Positions 21,501 to 30,399 of a stretch of DNA of 64,000 bases are shown piece after piece. This DNA comes from Thraustochytrium sp. TN22. Taxonomy: Eukaryota; Sar; Bigyra; Thraustochytrida; Thraustochytriidae. The stretch's first letter is position 1. Each line of letters opens with the position of its first letter. The notes under the pieces are model-generated. The model ran no database searches, was not told the DNA's origin, and saw only the letters and a program-made list of their open reading frames with translations. The DNA is taken from assembly GCA_013306675.1 (NCBI GenBank), contig JABLUY010000014.1, forward strand, positions 124,001-188,000, written 5' to 3'. A program made the position numbers and the translations under genes.

Positions 21501-24432
21501 TTTCGGCATCGAGCGGCAGCGCGTCATAGGCGTACTCCTTGGCGCCATTCAGAAGCGCGCTTGCGTCATCGTCAGTGTCCGCGTCGATCATGCCAGTGTC
21601 GGGAGACGAATCCGCTCGACGCGCGCGGGATGCGCGCGCACGCGCTCCGCCTACCGGAACGGAGCTAGCCATGAACAGACTCGGCGACTCCGGTCCGCCC
21701 ACACCGCCGCCATTAGCGCCGCCGCCGCCGCCGCCGCGCCGCACGCCGGTGCGCACGAGACCTTGCTCGTTGGCGACCTTGGCAGCGACGACGCTAGGGC
21801 CAAGCATGTTAGGCACGCTCTGCACGAGCAAGTCGCAAAAGGGGCGCTGCACCTGGCCTTGGGCATCCTCAAGCTGGCGGAGACCCACGGTGCCGAGGTG
21901 GAGCAGGCACGGGACGACGCGCGGCCAGCGGTGCGCCCAGAGCGGGTACGAGTGCAGCTGCGCGACGGGTACGAGCTCGAACTTGACGAGGATCTCACCC
22001 GCAAGGTCCTCGGCCTCGAAACCATAAGGGCCGTGCGCCTTGACAGCCTGCTGAAGCACGCTGGTTGCCTTCTTGCGATTGGTCCGCTGCCGCAGCGCCG
22101 CCAGGTTGCCGCGCGCCAGCTGCAGCCAGCGCGGGCGCGCATGCGAGGGCCAGAGCTTGAGGTCGCAAAGGGATGCGGGGAACTTGACTGCGCCGATGGC
22201 CTCATCACTGCCGGGCCCACTCTTGTTGAGCACGCGCAGGTCGATATCCGGCGCCAAAGACAGGTTACGCGGAAGAAAGACCTCGTCCACCACGAGCGTC
22301 TCGTACCAAACCGGGCCGAGCGAGTCCGGGACGACACTGGTGCGGAGCAGGCCCTGCGGAACGGCGTCGCTGGCCTGGTTCGGACTAGCCACTTTGGTGG
22401 TGCCGGCCGCGCCAGCCAGGCTCGTTGACCAGGACGGCAGTGGCGTCTTGACGCGGAAGGCGCGCGAGTGGTGCGCGATCCCCAGGCGCATACTGGCGCG
22501 GGCCTCCACCTCGGCCTGCATGCGCTCGTTGGCCTCGCAAACCTGGGCGAGCTTGTCCTCGCGCGAGGTTGCGGCCAGGCGCGCCGTCTTGCCGGCGAAG
22601 GAAACGCGCACGAAGGGCGAGGCCAGACCGTCCTCGTTGGAAGCGCGCAGCTTGCGCGCCTGGTAGACGTGCGCGCGCAGCTGGTAGTGCTCGCCATCCT
22701 TGGCCGAGAGGCGTGCCCCCTGGCGCGGCGGCATGTTTGGCTTGCTCATGCCAAGCGAGACGCTCGCCAGCAGCTGCGCGGGCGTGCGCGAGGCACCTGC
22801 GCGGTTCGCAAGGCCGCGCACGGGAAACCACTCCGGCACGGGCTCGTGCACGCCGTGCACGAAGTCTGGGCGCATCACGTCCATGGCCTTAAAGCGCAGA
22901 AAGCCGACGCGATACGCCGCGCCCACCAGCGGCTTCACGTAAACGTTCAGCACAACGTCGAAGAACTGCTCGCACTCCTGGTCCGTGGGCTCGTTGCCAC
23001 GCGTCGGCAGCGCCACCTCGATGGTGCGGAACTGGCTGCTGGCCTTGCTGGCGGCGCCCTTGGCGCGGCGCGATGCCGCGGAGCCGCCGCCATTGGCCTG
23101 GTTGTTCTCGCTGCCGCTCACGGAGCGCGTATCGGAGTCCTCCTTGTGCATATTCTCGCCCGAACACACGAGCTTGATGGACGTGCCATCGCCCGCGAAG
23201 GCATCTTGCTCGTCCGTGGTCGAGCTGCTCGAGGAGGCGTAGCACCAGTCCGTCTGGCGCTTGAACGGACCGAACTGCACCTCGACCATAACCTGACCGT
23301 AGCCGAGGTCAAGCTCCGCGATGCGGTGCACGTCCACGTAGAGCAGGTAGGGCTGCGTCTTGGGGCCCTTGATGGGCGGGCACGGCTTGCTGGCCGAAAT
23401 GGGCGTGTCCGTGAGCTCCGTGTTGAGGCTGATCAGCACGCGGCCCATATAGTTGGTCACGTCCCGGTCCACCTTGAAGGTGCGGATCACGTCGCAGACC
23501 CAGCCGGACGAGTCCCGCTCCTCGTCCATGCGGCCGTAAAAGTTGAACCAGAACGGAGGGAAGGACTGGCCCAGCAGGCTGGTGAACTGCAGCCGGCGCG
23601 TCGCCAGCAGGCGATCCGGCTGACCGCGGACGTAGTCGTAGAGCTGGATCTCGATGGTGTTGCTGAAGCACGGCGTGTACACAGGCAGCACGAGCAGGTG
23701 GTTCCAGTTGGGCGAGGTGGTATGTGCCTGGTGCGGGGTGCGCGCCGAGAGACCGTTGAAGCGCACCACCACGAAGGGGTCGCTGGAGTCGTTCCAAGGA
23801 TCCGTGACGGCGATCTCTTCACCCCGGAAGACCTTGATACTGAAGTTGTAGCCGTGCCGGCGCACGTCGGGGTTGCGTAGGATGCGCTCCTCGGTGCCCT
23901 CCTTGATCTTGCTGCCGGGCTCCATGGCGGACACCGTGTAGTCCTCCTGGCGCGAGTGCGCTGGCGGCACGTCGCCCGGCCCCAGCACAGTCACAGATGC
24001 CTGCAGGTAGCCTTGCTCCTCGAGCGGGTTCTGCGGGTCCGTGAGTGCTAGCCATCGCCGGTACACCTGGTGCCTGTTGGGCGGCGGTTGGTCGCGCACC
24101 TTGGCGAGCCCGAACGAGAACTGCCCGATGAGCTCATTGCGCAAGATCACGTTGGCATCGAAGACCTGCAGCACGACCAGCTCCGCCTGGAACTCCTCCA
24201 CCGTCATGTCCAGGTCCTGGAAGGTGAAGGTCTGGTCCCACGTCGCGTTGATGCTGTTGCGCCTGATCTCCGTCGCCTGCCGCTTCCCGGCCACCGTGAC
24301 CCGCACAAAGGCGTCCGACAGGCGGTTGCTGCCCTTGCCCATCAGGTGTCGCGCCTCGATCACGTGCACCATCGCCGTCACCTTGATGCGCTTCTTGCCG
24401 TGCTCGCCGCCGCCCTCCTCCAGGTCCGCCAT
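18517..24432 (-). CDS. Ferlin-family multi-C2 tail-anchored membrane protein
   Basis: 1971 aa from ATG 24432 (context AAAATGG). Ferlins are Ca2+-responsive proteins of membrane fusion and repair. C2 domains can be followed from the N-terminus: about 15-140, 190-335 (NDSSDPFVVVRFNG), 360-480, 581-700, a divergent one around 1150-1190, 1596-1690 (SSSSDPYLVVRLN) and 1759-1890. The last keeps the ferlin hallmark of a DVHTGLKDGKGIFNYRMLFPF-like stretch. The C-terminus is a single membrane helix (about 1950-1968, CCCVFLLVLALFLVFFLVF) with a very short tail, the usual ferlin topology. Long acidic and Ser-rich linkers separate the C2 pairs. Several Ca2+-binding Asp residues are present in the second and sixth domains. 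Confidence 0.9.
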   Translation of the reverse strand: MADLEEGGGEHGKKRIKVTAMVHVIEARHLMGKGSNRLSDAFVRVTVAGKRQATEIRRNSINATWDQTFTFQDLDMTVEEFQAELVVLQVFDANVILRNELIGQFSFGLAKVRDQPPPNRHQVYRRWLALTDPQNPLEEQGYLQASVTVLGPGDVPPAHSRQEDYTVSAMEPGSKIKEGTEERILRNPDVRRHGYNFSIKVFRGEEIAVTDPWNDSSDPFVVVRFNGLSARTPHQAHTTSPNWNHLLVLPVYTPCFSNTIEIQLYDYVRGQPDRLLATRRLQFTSLLGQSFPPFWFNFYGRMDEERDSSGWVCDVIRTFKVDRDVTNYMGRVLISLNTELTDTPISASKPCPPIKGPKTQPYLLYVDVHRIAELDLGYGQVMVEVQFGPFKRQTDWCYASSSSSTTDEQDAFAGDGTSIKLVCSGENMHKEDSDTRSVSGSENNQANGGGSAASRRAKGAASKASSQFRTIEVALPTRGNEPTDQECEQFFDVVLNVYVKPLVGAAYRVGFLRFKAMDVMRPDFVHGVHEPVPEWFPVRGLANRAGASRTPAQLLASVSLGMSKPNMPPRQGARLSAKDGEHYQLRAHVYQARKLRASNEDGLASPFVRVSFAGKTARLAATSREDKLAQVCEANERMQAEVEARASMRLGIAHHSRAFRVKTPLPSWSTSLAGAAGTTKVASPNQASDAVPQGLLRTSVVPDSLGPVWYETLVVDEVFLPRNLSLAPDIDLRVLNKSGPGSDEAIGAVKFPASLCDLKLWPSHARPRWLQLARGNLAALRQRTNRKKATSVLQQAVKAHGPYGFEAEDLAGEILVKFELVPVAQLHSYPLWAHRWPRVVPCLLHLGTVGLRQLEDAQGQVQRPFCDLLVQSVPNMLGPSVVAAKVANEQGLVRTGVRRGGGGGGANGGGVGGPESPSLFMASSVPVGGARARASRARRADSSPDTGMIDADTDDDASALLNGAKEYAYDALPLDAETDIDPATGALKGHWLELSRHVDKNLLRLLQLQSTAAAGATRMFHPASCTRGVASWSNRRAEDVSALSKILQNERDYAAYLRQTGQVAGAGSSPRRRGNNQDDAESDGPGPAADLEHGMSVFERRPEGFDVEDEALDGGSEADLDLDAGDEDVDATVLKERQRRTFFDTVTLQVNMPVDPFYTPSMTIKVYDEGLTKPYVVATATVDLRDFADALLYSDAMKEDTRKAEAYFEIPRFQHIKPAAQSLQRDNAVSVAGGALPLETYCTRSRLAKDDEEMSPGADYMSLPGVGGGSSTSGSASASGSPGTDNREDDGDAASTRLPRRRNSGFYMSPEMELAEAHERVFAKAAEGHYELPEAVCEEVEDMNFVYEDDLPSLMKLRGISENPQDSSDPFDAARTLVWPREDEQTRLANEQTRLLETSKELAPFPFHSIPLHRGAQLESLDQRKFAGVFKATVLIRPVMDELDQVFVVEKDYELTGTQDESPGGSSAPYEIVRAGELVTVDRELPTGYVEVRRPARYRRDLDREQHLVLPRTMLAPLPDPFANLRTQVESQHEGAAGAMSTAAAAAAAIVKQQTRRSDLHHLSQDERKAARDAEVQRQVQAGAYYTSIASTVLSPVDVRVRVYVVACTNLPSQAYFSSSSDPYLVVRLNVPPYLQNKYSSAVYRSWRAEYKSDTLHPYFGAWVELDARFPDVHELEIQVWNANYLSDDLIGRTVIDLEDRWFNPHWHELKYQRKRLKEFRPLTSPSSNLVHGVCECWVEMFTPGEAGNTAIVDIRQPKVEHWELRLVVWETRRVPLVDDHSYANLYVTGELAFMDLDGRSHQREYTTDVHTGLKDGKGIFNYRMLFPFQAPAKFVRLKIRVWERYGLSYSALGEANIDLTSLMREAVRSQGDVIDRPRSWKALSHSNWPGEARGDLDIQMSLVRDRYAKQHPVGNARDAPNENPFLPDPPRESFFSQVFRSAGSGARWCCCVFLLVLALFLVFFLVFRVS

Positions 24433-24690
24433 TTTGCGCGCGACCAAATTTCAAACTTGCCGACCGCCCCCGCGCCGCCGCCGACCGGCCTCAACAGCCG
24501 GCCGCCGCCGCGGCCGCCCGCCGCTTGCGTCTCCGCGCGCCGGCCGGCCGCCGCGCGCAGGGCTCGCGTGCGCGGGAGGTCCTCGTTCGTTGGGCTCGGG
24601 CCGGCTCGGGTCCTCGCGCGGCCACGAGGCCGCCGCGATGCCTCGCGCCGCGGGCCCGCGGGGCCGGCCGCCGGGACCGCGCGGCGGGGC

Positions 24691-24733
24691 CGCCTCGCCT
24701 CGCCTCGCCTCGCCTCGCCTCGCCTCGCCTCGC
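24691..24733. repeat. (CGCCT)n pentanucleotide repeat
   Basis: Eight uninterrupted units in the ferlin 5' region. Confidence 0.9.
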
Positions 24734-24900
24734 CGTGCCGCGCCGCGCCGCGCAGCCCGCCGCCGCTCGCGGCCGCGCGCCGGGGCCTCGGCCGCTCTGG
24801 GCTTGGCGGTCTGCGGCTAGCTAGAGCTAGGACCGTGGTACCCGACGCCGCCTCCGCGCGCCGTGCACGCTTGCTCTGCTCAATGTTGTCAGTGGCGCGC

Positions 24901-24982
24901 GAGCTATCAAGCTCCAGCTCGAGCTATCAAGCTCGAGCTATCAAGCTCGAGCTATCAAGCTCCAGCTCGAGCTATCGAGCTC
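24901..24982. repeat. Five copies of palindromic GAGCTATCAAGCTC
   Basis: Copies lie at 24901-24914, 24921-24934, 24935-24948, 24949-24962 and 24969-24982 (last one with G in place of the second A of CAA). Each unit has GAGCT/AGCTC arms around ATCA. They are spaced by 0 or 6 bp (CAGCTC) and sit about 470-550 bp upstream of the ferlin gene. Confidence 0.9.
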
Positions 24983-25652
24983 CAGCTGCACTTGCCTTCC
25001 TCACTCCTTAGCAAGTCGACCATCGCCAAGCAGCTTGCCGTGCTCTTGGTGGTGCTGGCACCAACCATGGCGCCACCAAGGGCTACGGTCGCTGGCATTC
25101 CGGGACGTACGTTAGTTAGCCTTTGGATCACCATGCGCACGTTCTTCGGCCAAGTCGTTGTCGTCGCCCAGGGTGATACACGGTGGTAAGAAGTTAGAAC
25201 CACCGGATACAAACCTTGTAAGAGATGGCGGGCGTTGGACGATGCACGATTTGCCAAGTCCGAGCGCGACAACTTTGCAAGATCTCCGCGAAGCGCCGCG
25301 AGCGAAGTTGTGAGGAAAGACCACGGAGGTCGCGATGATCGCGGCCAGGACAGGACAAGAGTGAATCTGCACGGCGCGGTACTTGTCCTCGGAGAAGACC
25401 TCACCAAAGCCGTCCGCCTCCTCGAAAAGAGCTTGCTTCCGTGTCAGTGCCAGAACAGGGGAAAAGGGCTGAGATCTTCAGAAGATATATGTACGTGTGT
25501 TGGCAGCTTGCCAAGGCCTGACCTATTTGTTTGTGCTGAGACGTTGCGTCTCGGTCAAGAGTCTTGCGCCGTGCTGTTTGCTTGCCGAAGACAGAGAGAA
25601 CCCGTGGCGAGCTTTGGATTTTTGGCCCTGCGCGAAATGCGCCTGGTGCGGC

Positions 25653-28600
25653 TCAGATGGTCTGCAGGATGAGCCACTTGTTGCGGCAGAGCACGGCGCG
25701 GCGGCGGACGGCGCGCTTGGGGTCGTCGAGGGCCTTGAAGAGAGCCTTGGAGACGTCGGCGCGGTAGGTGTGGATCTTGTTGTAGGGCAGGTCGGAGAAG
25801 GCGTTGATGGTGTCAATGGCGAGCGCGCGGTGCTGCGCGAGAAGACCTGGCCTGTAGGCCGTGAGCGCGAGGAGGTGCGGGATGATGGCGTTAAGCTGCG
25901 GGATGGCGGCCTGGACGTCGTCGGCAATGAGGACGCTGAGCGAGGCAAGTGCCGAGGTCTTGACGTCGAGGCCTGGGTCGGCGAGCGCGTGCGTGAGGAA
26001 GGGCAGGAGGTTGGCCGCGTCCTGCAGCAGGAGCGCACGCGGGACCTGCTCAACGAGGCGCACGGCGGCCAGCAGGTAGGCGTGGTGGCGCGGGGAGCGT
26101 GCGGGCGCGTCGGAGACGCGCTGGCGCACCTCGGGGAAGTTCTTCGAGAAGTAGCGCTGCTGAAAGAAAAGGCGCTCGACGGCGAAGCTGGCCTTGGTGA
26201 GCACGTGGTCGGAGGGCGCGATGATGCTGCCAAAGTGCTGGGCGGCCAGCGCAAGGAGGCTCTCGTTGGCTTCTGAGGTCTCGGCGAGAAGCGCCAGCAC
26301 GCCATCCGAAAGGGCCTGGCCGCTCGGGTGCGCGCGCATGACGAGGCCCTTGGCGACGGGCGTGAGCGCCGCGAGGTGGCGCACGGAGCCAGCCTGTGCG
26401 CCGCGCAGAAGAGCGTCCGCGACGGCGGCCACGGTCTCGTCGCGCGCGGCGTCGAGCTTGTTAAGCAGGGCGGCCAAGCACTCGGCGGCCGCCTGCGTGG
26501 CGACCTCCGGCAGGTCGGCCTGCTCGACAGCGGCGGTCTGCAGGATGGCGACCACGTCCGGGCTTACCTGGCGTGCAACCTCGGGGCGCACGGAGCCCAG
26601 GACGGCGCGCACCGCGGGCAACGTCGTGGCGAAGCGCGCGGGCGCGTCTGGCGCCAGCACGAGCGTGCGCGTGAGGTCGTCGGCGAGCTGCGTTTGTACG
26701 TCGGCCGCGACGCTACGCGTGACCGTGCGCAGAATGCGAGTGGCGCTCGAGCCGAGGTCCTCGCCCGCCTGCAGGCGCGTCAGCAGCGCCGGCACGAGCG
26801 CCTCGGTGTCGCTGTCGTTCGAGCCCTCATCCATAGCGGCGCCGTCGCCGCTGCTTGCGGGCGAGCAACACTTGGTCATGCCCTCCGTGTAGGCGCTGTT
26901 GGCCTCGACGATGTCGGCGGCCGCGGCCAGGGTCTCGGCGAAGGGCCGGTCCGAGGCGCGCAGCAGGCGCGGGAGCGCCGCGTCAAAGACCTGCGGGATG
27001 GCGCAGAGGCGGGCGAGCGCGTCGACGCGCGCGGCCTCCTCGAGCGCCACGAGCACGCGCGTGGCAACGTGCTCGGCGCAGGCCTGGCGCGCCGTGCCGA
27101 CGTCGACGAAGGCCTGCAGGCAAGCTTCGGCGACGCCGTCGTTCTCGGCGGCAGTGGAGGCGTCGTCTTCGACGAGGAGCGCGGTCCAGGCGTCGAGCGT
27201 GAGGGTGATCTGCTCCGGCGACAGGAGCGGGGAGGGCGGGCGCGTGATGAGCTCGCAGAGCGTCTTGACGGCGATGCGGCGCGCCACAGCCGCGGCCTCC
27301 ACGGCAGCGTTGCGCGCCTCGCCGTCGTCGACGTCCATGACGCGGCGCAAGCCCTGGAGCTCCTCGAGCTCAAGCGCAAAAATGAGGTCGGCACTCTCGG
27401 GCTGCACCGGGTGCTGCTGGCGCGGATAGTCGACCTCGCGGTCGATGCCACGCACGATTTGCCAGATTAGGTCGAGCGCCGCGGCGCGCTGCGTTTCGGA
27501 GGCGTCAGCGCGCACGCACCACTTGCGCAGCACCGGCAGCGCCTCGCGCAGCACGAGGCGAAGGCCGAGCGCGCTGGACTGAGCGATGCAGGCCAGCAGG
27601 CGGCCCGAGGCGCGGCCGCGCATCGAGTCCACGACCTGGCCCACCGACTGCACGCCCTCGAGCACGGTAGGCACGACAAAGGTGGCCCAGGGCGCCAAAT
27701 CGGCGTCGGGGCCGATGGAAGCGCCGCCGGCGGCCAGCCGCGTCTCCTCCAGCAAGGCCACCGACCGCGCGACGGAGCCCACCGCCGCCACGGCCTCGTC
27801 CGCGATGTTGGCCTCGTCCGCCTCCACGACGAGCCGCACGAGCAGCTTCCGCAGCGGCGGCAAAAAGTCCGCCACGTTGGCCGGCCCGTAGGCGGCCAGG
27901 CAGATCTGCAGCGTGCGCAGCGAGTCCACCTTGGCTGCTGCCGCGTCGGGTGCCGTCAGGCGCAGCTTGTCCATGAGCATGCTCAGCACGTGCTCGGCCA
28001 TGTCAGCGTGGCACGTGAAGACCGCGTGCAGCGCGGCCCACAAGTCCTCCGCCTTGATGTTGAAGGGGTCGTTCGCCGGCGGTCGGAACACGATGGGGAA
28101 GTAGACCGAGGTCACGTCGAAGCTGCGCTGCACGGCCTCCAGCTCCGCCTGCGGCGACGCGAAGAGCAGCGCGCCGTCGCGCAGCAGCGCCGCCACCACG
28201 CGCAGGCTCACCAGCAGGCACCGCGGGTCCTTCTCGCCCTCCATCGCCTCGGTGAAGGCCGTCACGACGCGCGAGCCCTCGAACTGCTCGCGCAGTGCCG
28301 TCGCGAAGCGCTCGCGCTCCACGAGCTGCTGCAGAATCTGGTACACGTTGTGCCGAAGCGACTGCGAGAGCGCCGGCACGTGGTGCGCCGTGAGCACGGC
28401 GCGCACAAAGTCGCCCAGCTGCGCGTCCGAGGGGAAGGCCGCCTCGTGCATCTCCAGCAAGGCGCGCAGCGTCGCCAGGCACGGCCCGGCGCTGTCAAAG
28501 TCCGACTTGTACCGCTCCACCAGGAACCGCACCAGCGCGCGCACCATCTTCTCGTCCAGCCGCAGATCCGGCAGCCGCTGGATCACCTGCGCCAGCAGCT

Positions 28601-28814
28601 TGGTCCCGCGCATGCGCACGTAGCCGTCCTCGTGCGTCAGGAACGGCCGCAACCGGCCTCCGATCAGCTCGTTCAGACTGCCGGTCGCGCCGCGGTGCAG
28701 CTGCACCAGGATCACGTTCAGGCCCTCCGTGCGCTCCTCCTCCGAGCTCTCCGCCGCGCAGTACATCTCCAGCGCGCGCGGCAGCGCGGCCTCGCTCAGC
28801 ATTTCCGCCGTCAT
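25653..28814 (-). CDS. MMS19: MMS19, cytosolic Fe-S assembly targeting factor
   Basis: 1053 aa from the first ATG at 28814. An all-helical HEAT-repeat protein. The diagnostic stretch is DVTSVYFPIVFRPPANDPFN followed by IKAEDLWAAL at about residue 235-270, matching the MMS19 N-terminal domain. The C-terminus ends in the conserved VRRRAVLCRNKWLIL type motif. MMS19 docks the CIA targeting complex (with CIAO1 and CIAO2B) onto nuclear Fe-S clients such as XPD, DNA polymerases and primase. The length is close to the human protein. Upstream, CAAACTTGAAG on the coding strand (28928-28940) is another copy of the shared leader motif. Confidence 0.9.
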   Translation of the reverse strand: MTAEMLSEAALPRALEMYCAAESSEEERTEGLNVILVQLHRGATGSLNELIGGRLRPFLTHEDGYVRMRGTKLLAQVIQRLPDLRLDEKMVRALVRFLVERYKSDFDSAGPCLATLRALLEMHEAAFPSDAQLGDFVRAVLTAHHVPALSQSLRHNVYQILQQLVERERFATALREQFEGSRVVTAFTEAMEGEKDPRCLLVSLRVVAALLRDGALLFASPQAELEAVQRSFDVTSVYFPIVFRPPANDPFNIKAEDLWAALHAVFTCHADMAEHVLSMLMDKLRLTAPDAAAAKVDSLRTLQICLAAYGPANVADFLPPLRKLLVRLVVEADEANIADEAVAAVGSVARSVALLEETRLAAGGASIGPDADLAPWATFVVPTVLEGVQSVGQVVDSMRGRASGRLLACIAQSSALGLRLVLREALPVLRKWCVRADASETQRAAALDLIWQIVRGIDREVDYPRQQHPVQPESADLIFALELEELQGLRRVMDVDDGEARNAAVEAAAVARRIAVKTLCELITRPPSPLLSPEQITLTLDAWTALLVEDDASTAAENDGVAEACLQAFVDVGTARQACAEHVATRVLVALEEAARVDALARLCAIPQVFDAALPRLLRASDRPFAETLAAAADIVEANSAYTEGMTKCCSPASSGDGAAMDEGSNDSDTEALVPALLTRLQAGEDLGSSATRILRTVTRSVAADVQTQLADDLTRTLVLAPDAPARFATTLPAVRAVLGSVRPEVARQVSPDVVAILQTAAVEQADLPEVATQAAAECLAALLNKLDAARDETVAAVADALLRGAQAGSVRHLAALTPVAKGLVMRAHPSGQALSDGVLALLAETSEANESLLALAAQHFGSIIAPSDHVLTKASFAVERLFFQQRYFSKNFPEVRQRVSDAPARSPRHHAYLLAAVRLVEQVPRALLLQDAANLLPFLTHALADPGLDVKTSALASLSVLIADDVQAAIPQLNAIIPHLLALTAYRPGLLAQHRALAIDTINAFSDLPYNKIHTYRADVSKALFKALDDPKRAVRRRAVLCRNKWLILQTI

Positions 28815-29515
28815 CCCGCCGCCCGCGAGCGCCGCTGCCGGCACCGCTGCGCCGTGCCACGGGTCCGCCGCGGCCGTGCGCCCTCGCCTGCGGCCCGCGC
28901 GCTCGTCCGCGCGCCTCTTCGGCCCGCCTTCAAGTTTGAGCTTTGATCGAGCGACCCGGGTGACGGGGGCATTGCCGCCACGCGCCTACCATCGCGGGCC
29001 TCTTTTTAGGCCCCTTTATTCATCGATCGAGCGCTGCGCTCGCGGAGGTGGACCTCGAGCGGAGGTTCTCGCATTCTTGACGCCGCCGCCGCCGCCGCTC
29101 TCGGGCGCGCTCAGGCGGTGCTGTTGTAGTGCTGCCAGTGCCGGCGTCGCAAGAGAGAGGGCCCGCTTGCCGTCGGGCACGAGCCCTGCGTTGCGAAGCA
29201 GAGCACGAGCCGAAGGCACCGTGTACGCCGCTCGCGAGCGCGTCGACGCTCGCGAGCCGCCAAAGGCATGGCGAGGTTTGTGATGTGATCCTCCAGATCA
29301 CCCCTTGGCCTGCAGGGAAACCTTGAGCGAGACTTTTACCTGGACAGTGCATGGCAGAAGCTGATAGTGATAGCGCCGTCGTTCTTTCTTTCTTTGCCAG
29401 AGGGAACCCTCAACGGTCACTCTGGTACTTTTTGCCTACCAACGCCTATGTCACGGTCGCGGAAGAATAACTTGCTGGAGCGGAGCGTGGCTGGGCAAAC
29501 GGAGTTCACAGCGCG
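28815..29515. promoter_or_regulatory. Divergent promoter region between MMS19 and TRAP-gamma candidate
   Basis: 700 bp between the two starts. CTCAAACTTGAAG on the minus strand (28928-28940) lies about 115 bp before MMS19. A partial copy, TAACTTGC, precedes the other gene by about 45 bp. No gene seen between them. Confidence 0.4.
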
Positions 29516-30237
29516 ATGGCGCGCGGGCGCAAACAAGAGCGCGGCCTGGATGCCGCGCTCAAGGAATTCCCTGCGGCGGCGCAGCAGCAGGCTGCGGCTG
29601 CAAAGGCCTCGGGCCCGGCTTGGCGCTGGGCGGCCTATGCGGTCTGCGGCGGGCTTGCCGTCGCAGCGCCCTCGTTCCTGTACGCGAGCGAGCCGTACGA
29701 AGTAGACGCGACGCAGGTACGTGCCGAGGCAAAGGCGCCGAGGCAATAGCGCCGAGGCAAGAGTACGCTGAAGATCCAACGTGGTTCACTGACAGCAGGG
29801 CGCTTCGCGCACAGCACGCCGCGCTATTCTGCACGGTGACGCTGACGAGCATGCTGCTCTTGTGCCGCGTGTACGAGCAGCTGGCCAGAGCGAGGACGGA
29901 CGCGTTGTACAAGAGTCGCAGCGTGCGCGTCCCGGAAGCCTTTCGCGTGACGGGCGATCAGGAGCGCCCGATGATGGACTTCACAGCACTACGCGGGCTC
30001 TGCGAGGCGGAGGCCGTGGCGCTTTCGCTGTGCGTGGTGAATGTGGTGTTTCTGCTGGGCGCGCTGCTCCTGGGCCTCGGCGTGCTGCCCTTCGTGCTCG
30101 ACGCGTGTGGCGTCGGAGTTTTGGAGACCAGCGCGAGCGAGACGCTCGAGCTCGCGGCTGCGGAGACGAGAGGCCTCTTTAGCTACAGCCTCGCGCTCCT
30201 GGGACCTTCCCTAGCCCTGCAAGTCGTCACCATGTGA
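29516..30237 (+). CDS. Probable translocon-associated protein gamma subunit (spliced)
   Basis: Two exons: 29516-29716 and 29815-30237, intron of 98 nt (GTACGT...CACAG), giving 207 aa. The exon 1 frame runs into a stop without splicing, and the exon 2 frame has no credible start. Joined, the sequence reads EVDATQ|HAALFCTVTL, which fits the TRAP-gamma (SSR3) pattern of a short hairpin loop followed by a second membrane helix. Four membrane segments are visible: about 33-54, 68-90, 137-165 and 187-207. A basic loop follows the second segment, as in TRAP-gamma. The family assists Sec61-dependent translocation at the ER. The identification rests on layout and short matches recalled from the animal protein, so it is moderate. 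Confidence 0.55.
29717..29814 (+). other. Predicted intron, GTACGT donor
   Basis: 98-nt intron inferred from frame and homology. An alternative acceptor at 29763 would also restore the frame (47-nt intron) and would insert 17 residues. Confidence 0.5.
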
Positions 30238-30399
30238 GTGGCTAGGTTCCCAGCTGCAAGAGCCAACATGAATGAGAGGAACATTGTCTGTGGAATGGCA
30301 TTCTCGTATGTACACCACGGCGCGGCCACGCGCAGCGTCAGAAGCAAAGCTGGCCTCAGCTGCTCGAAAGTCCTCACCAGAGGTGCGTGGCCAGCGCGC

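Larger units (their letters stand above)
24433..25652. other. Ferlin upstream region with tandem repeats
   Basis: 1.2 kb between the ferlin start and the MMS19 stop. AAGTTTGAAA on the ferlin strand lies at 24449-24459. A CGCCT pentanucleotide array is at 24691-24733, and a palindromic 14-mer array at 24901-24982. No supported gene. A short plus-strand ATG at 25068 followed by GTACGT looked exon-like but leads nowhere. Confidence 0.55.

Noticed and set aside
25068-25170. Possible small gene: ATG with good context at 25068 followed by a GTACGT donor
   Set aside because: Joining to the nearest acceptors gives an immediate stop; no downstream coding frame supports it.
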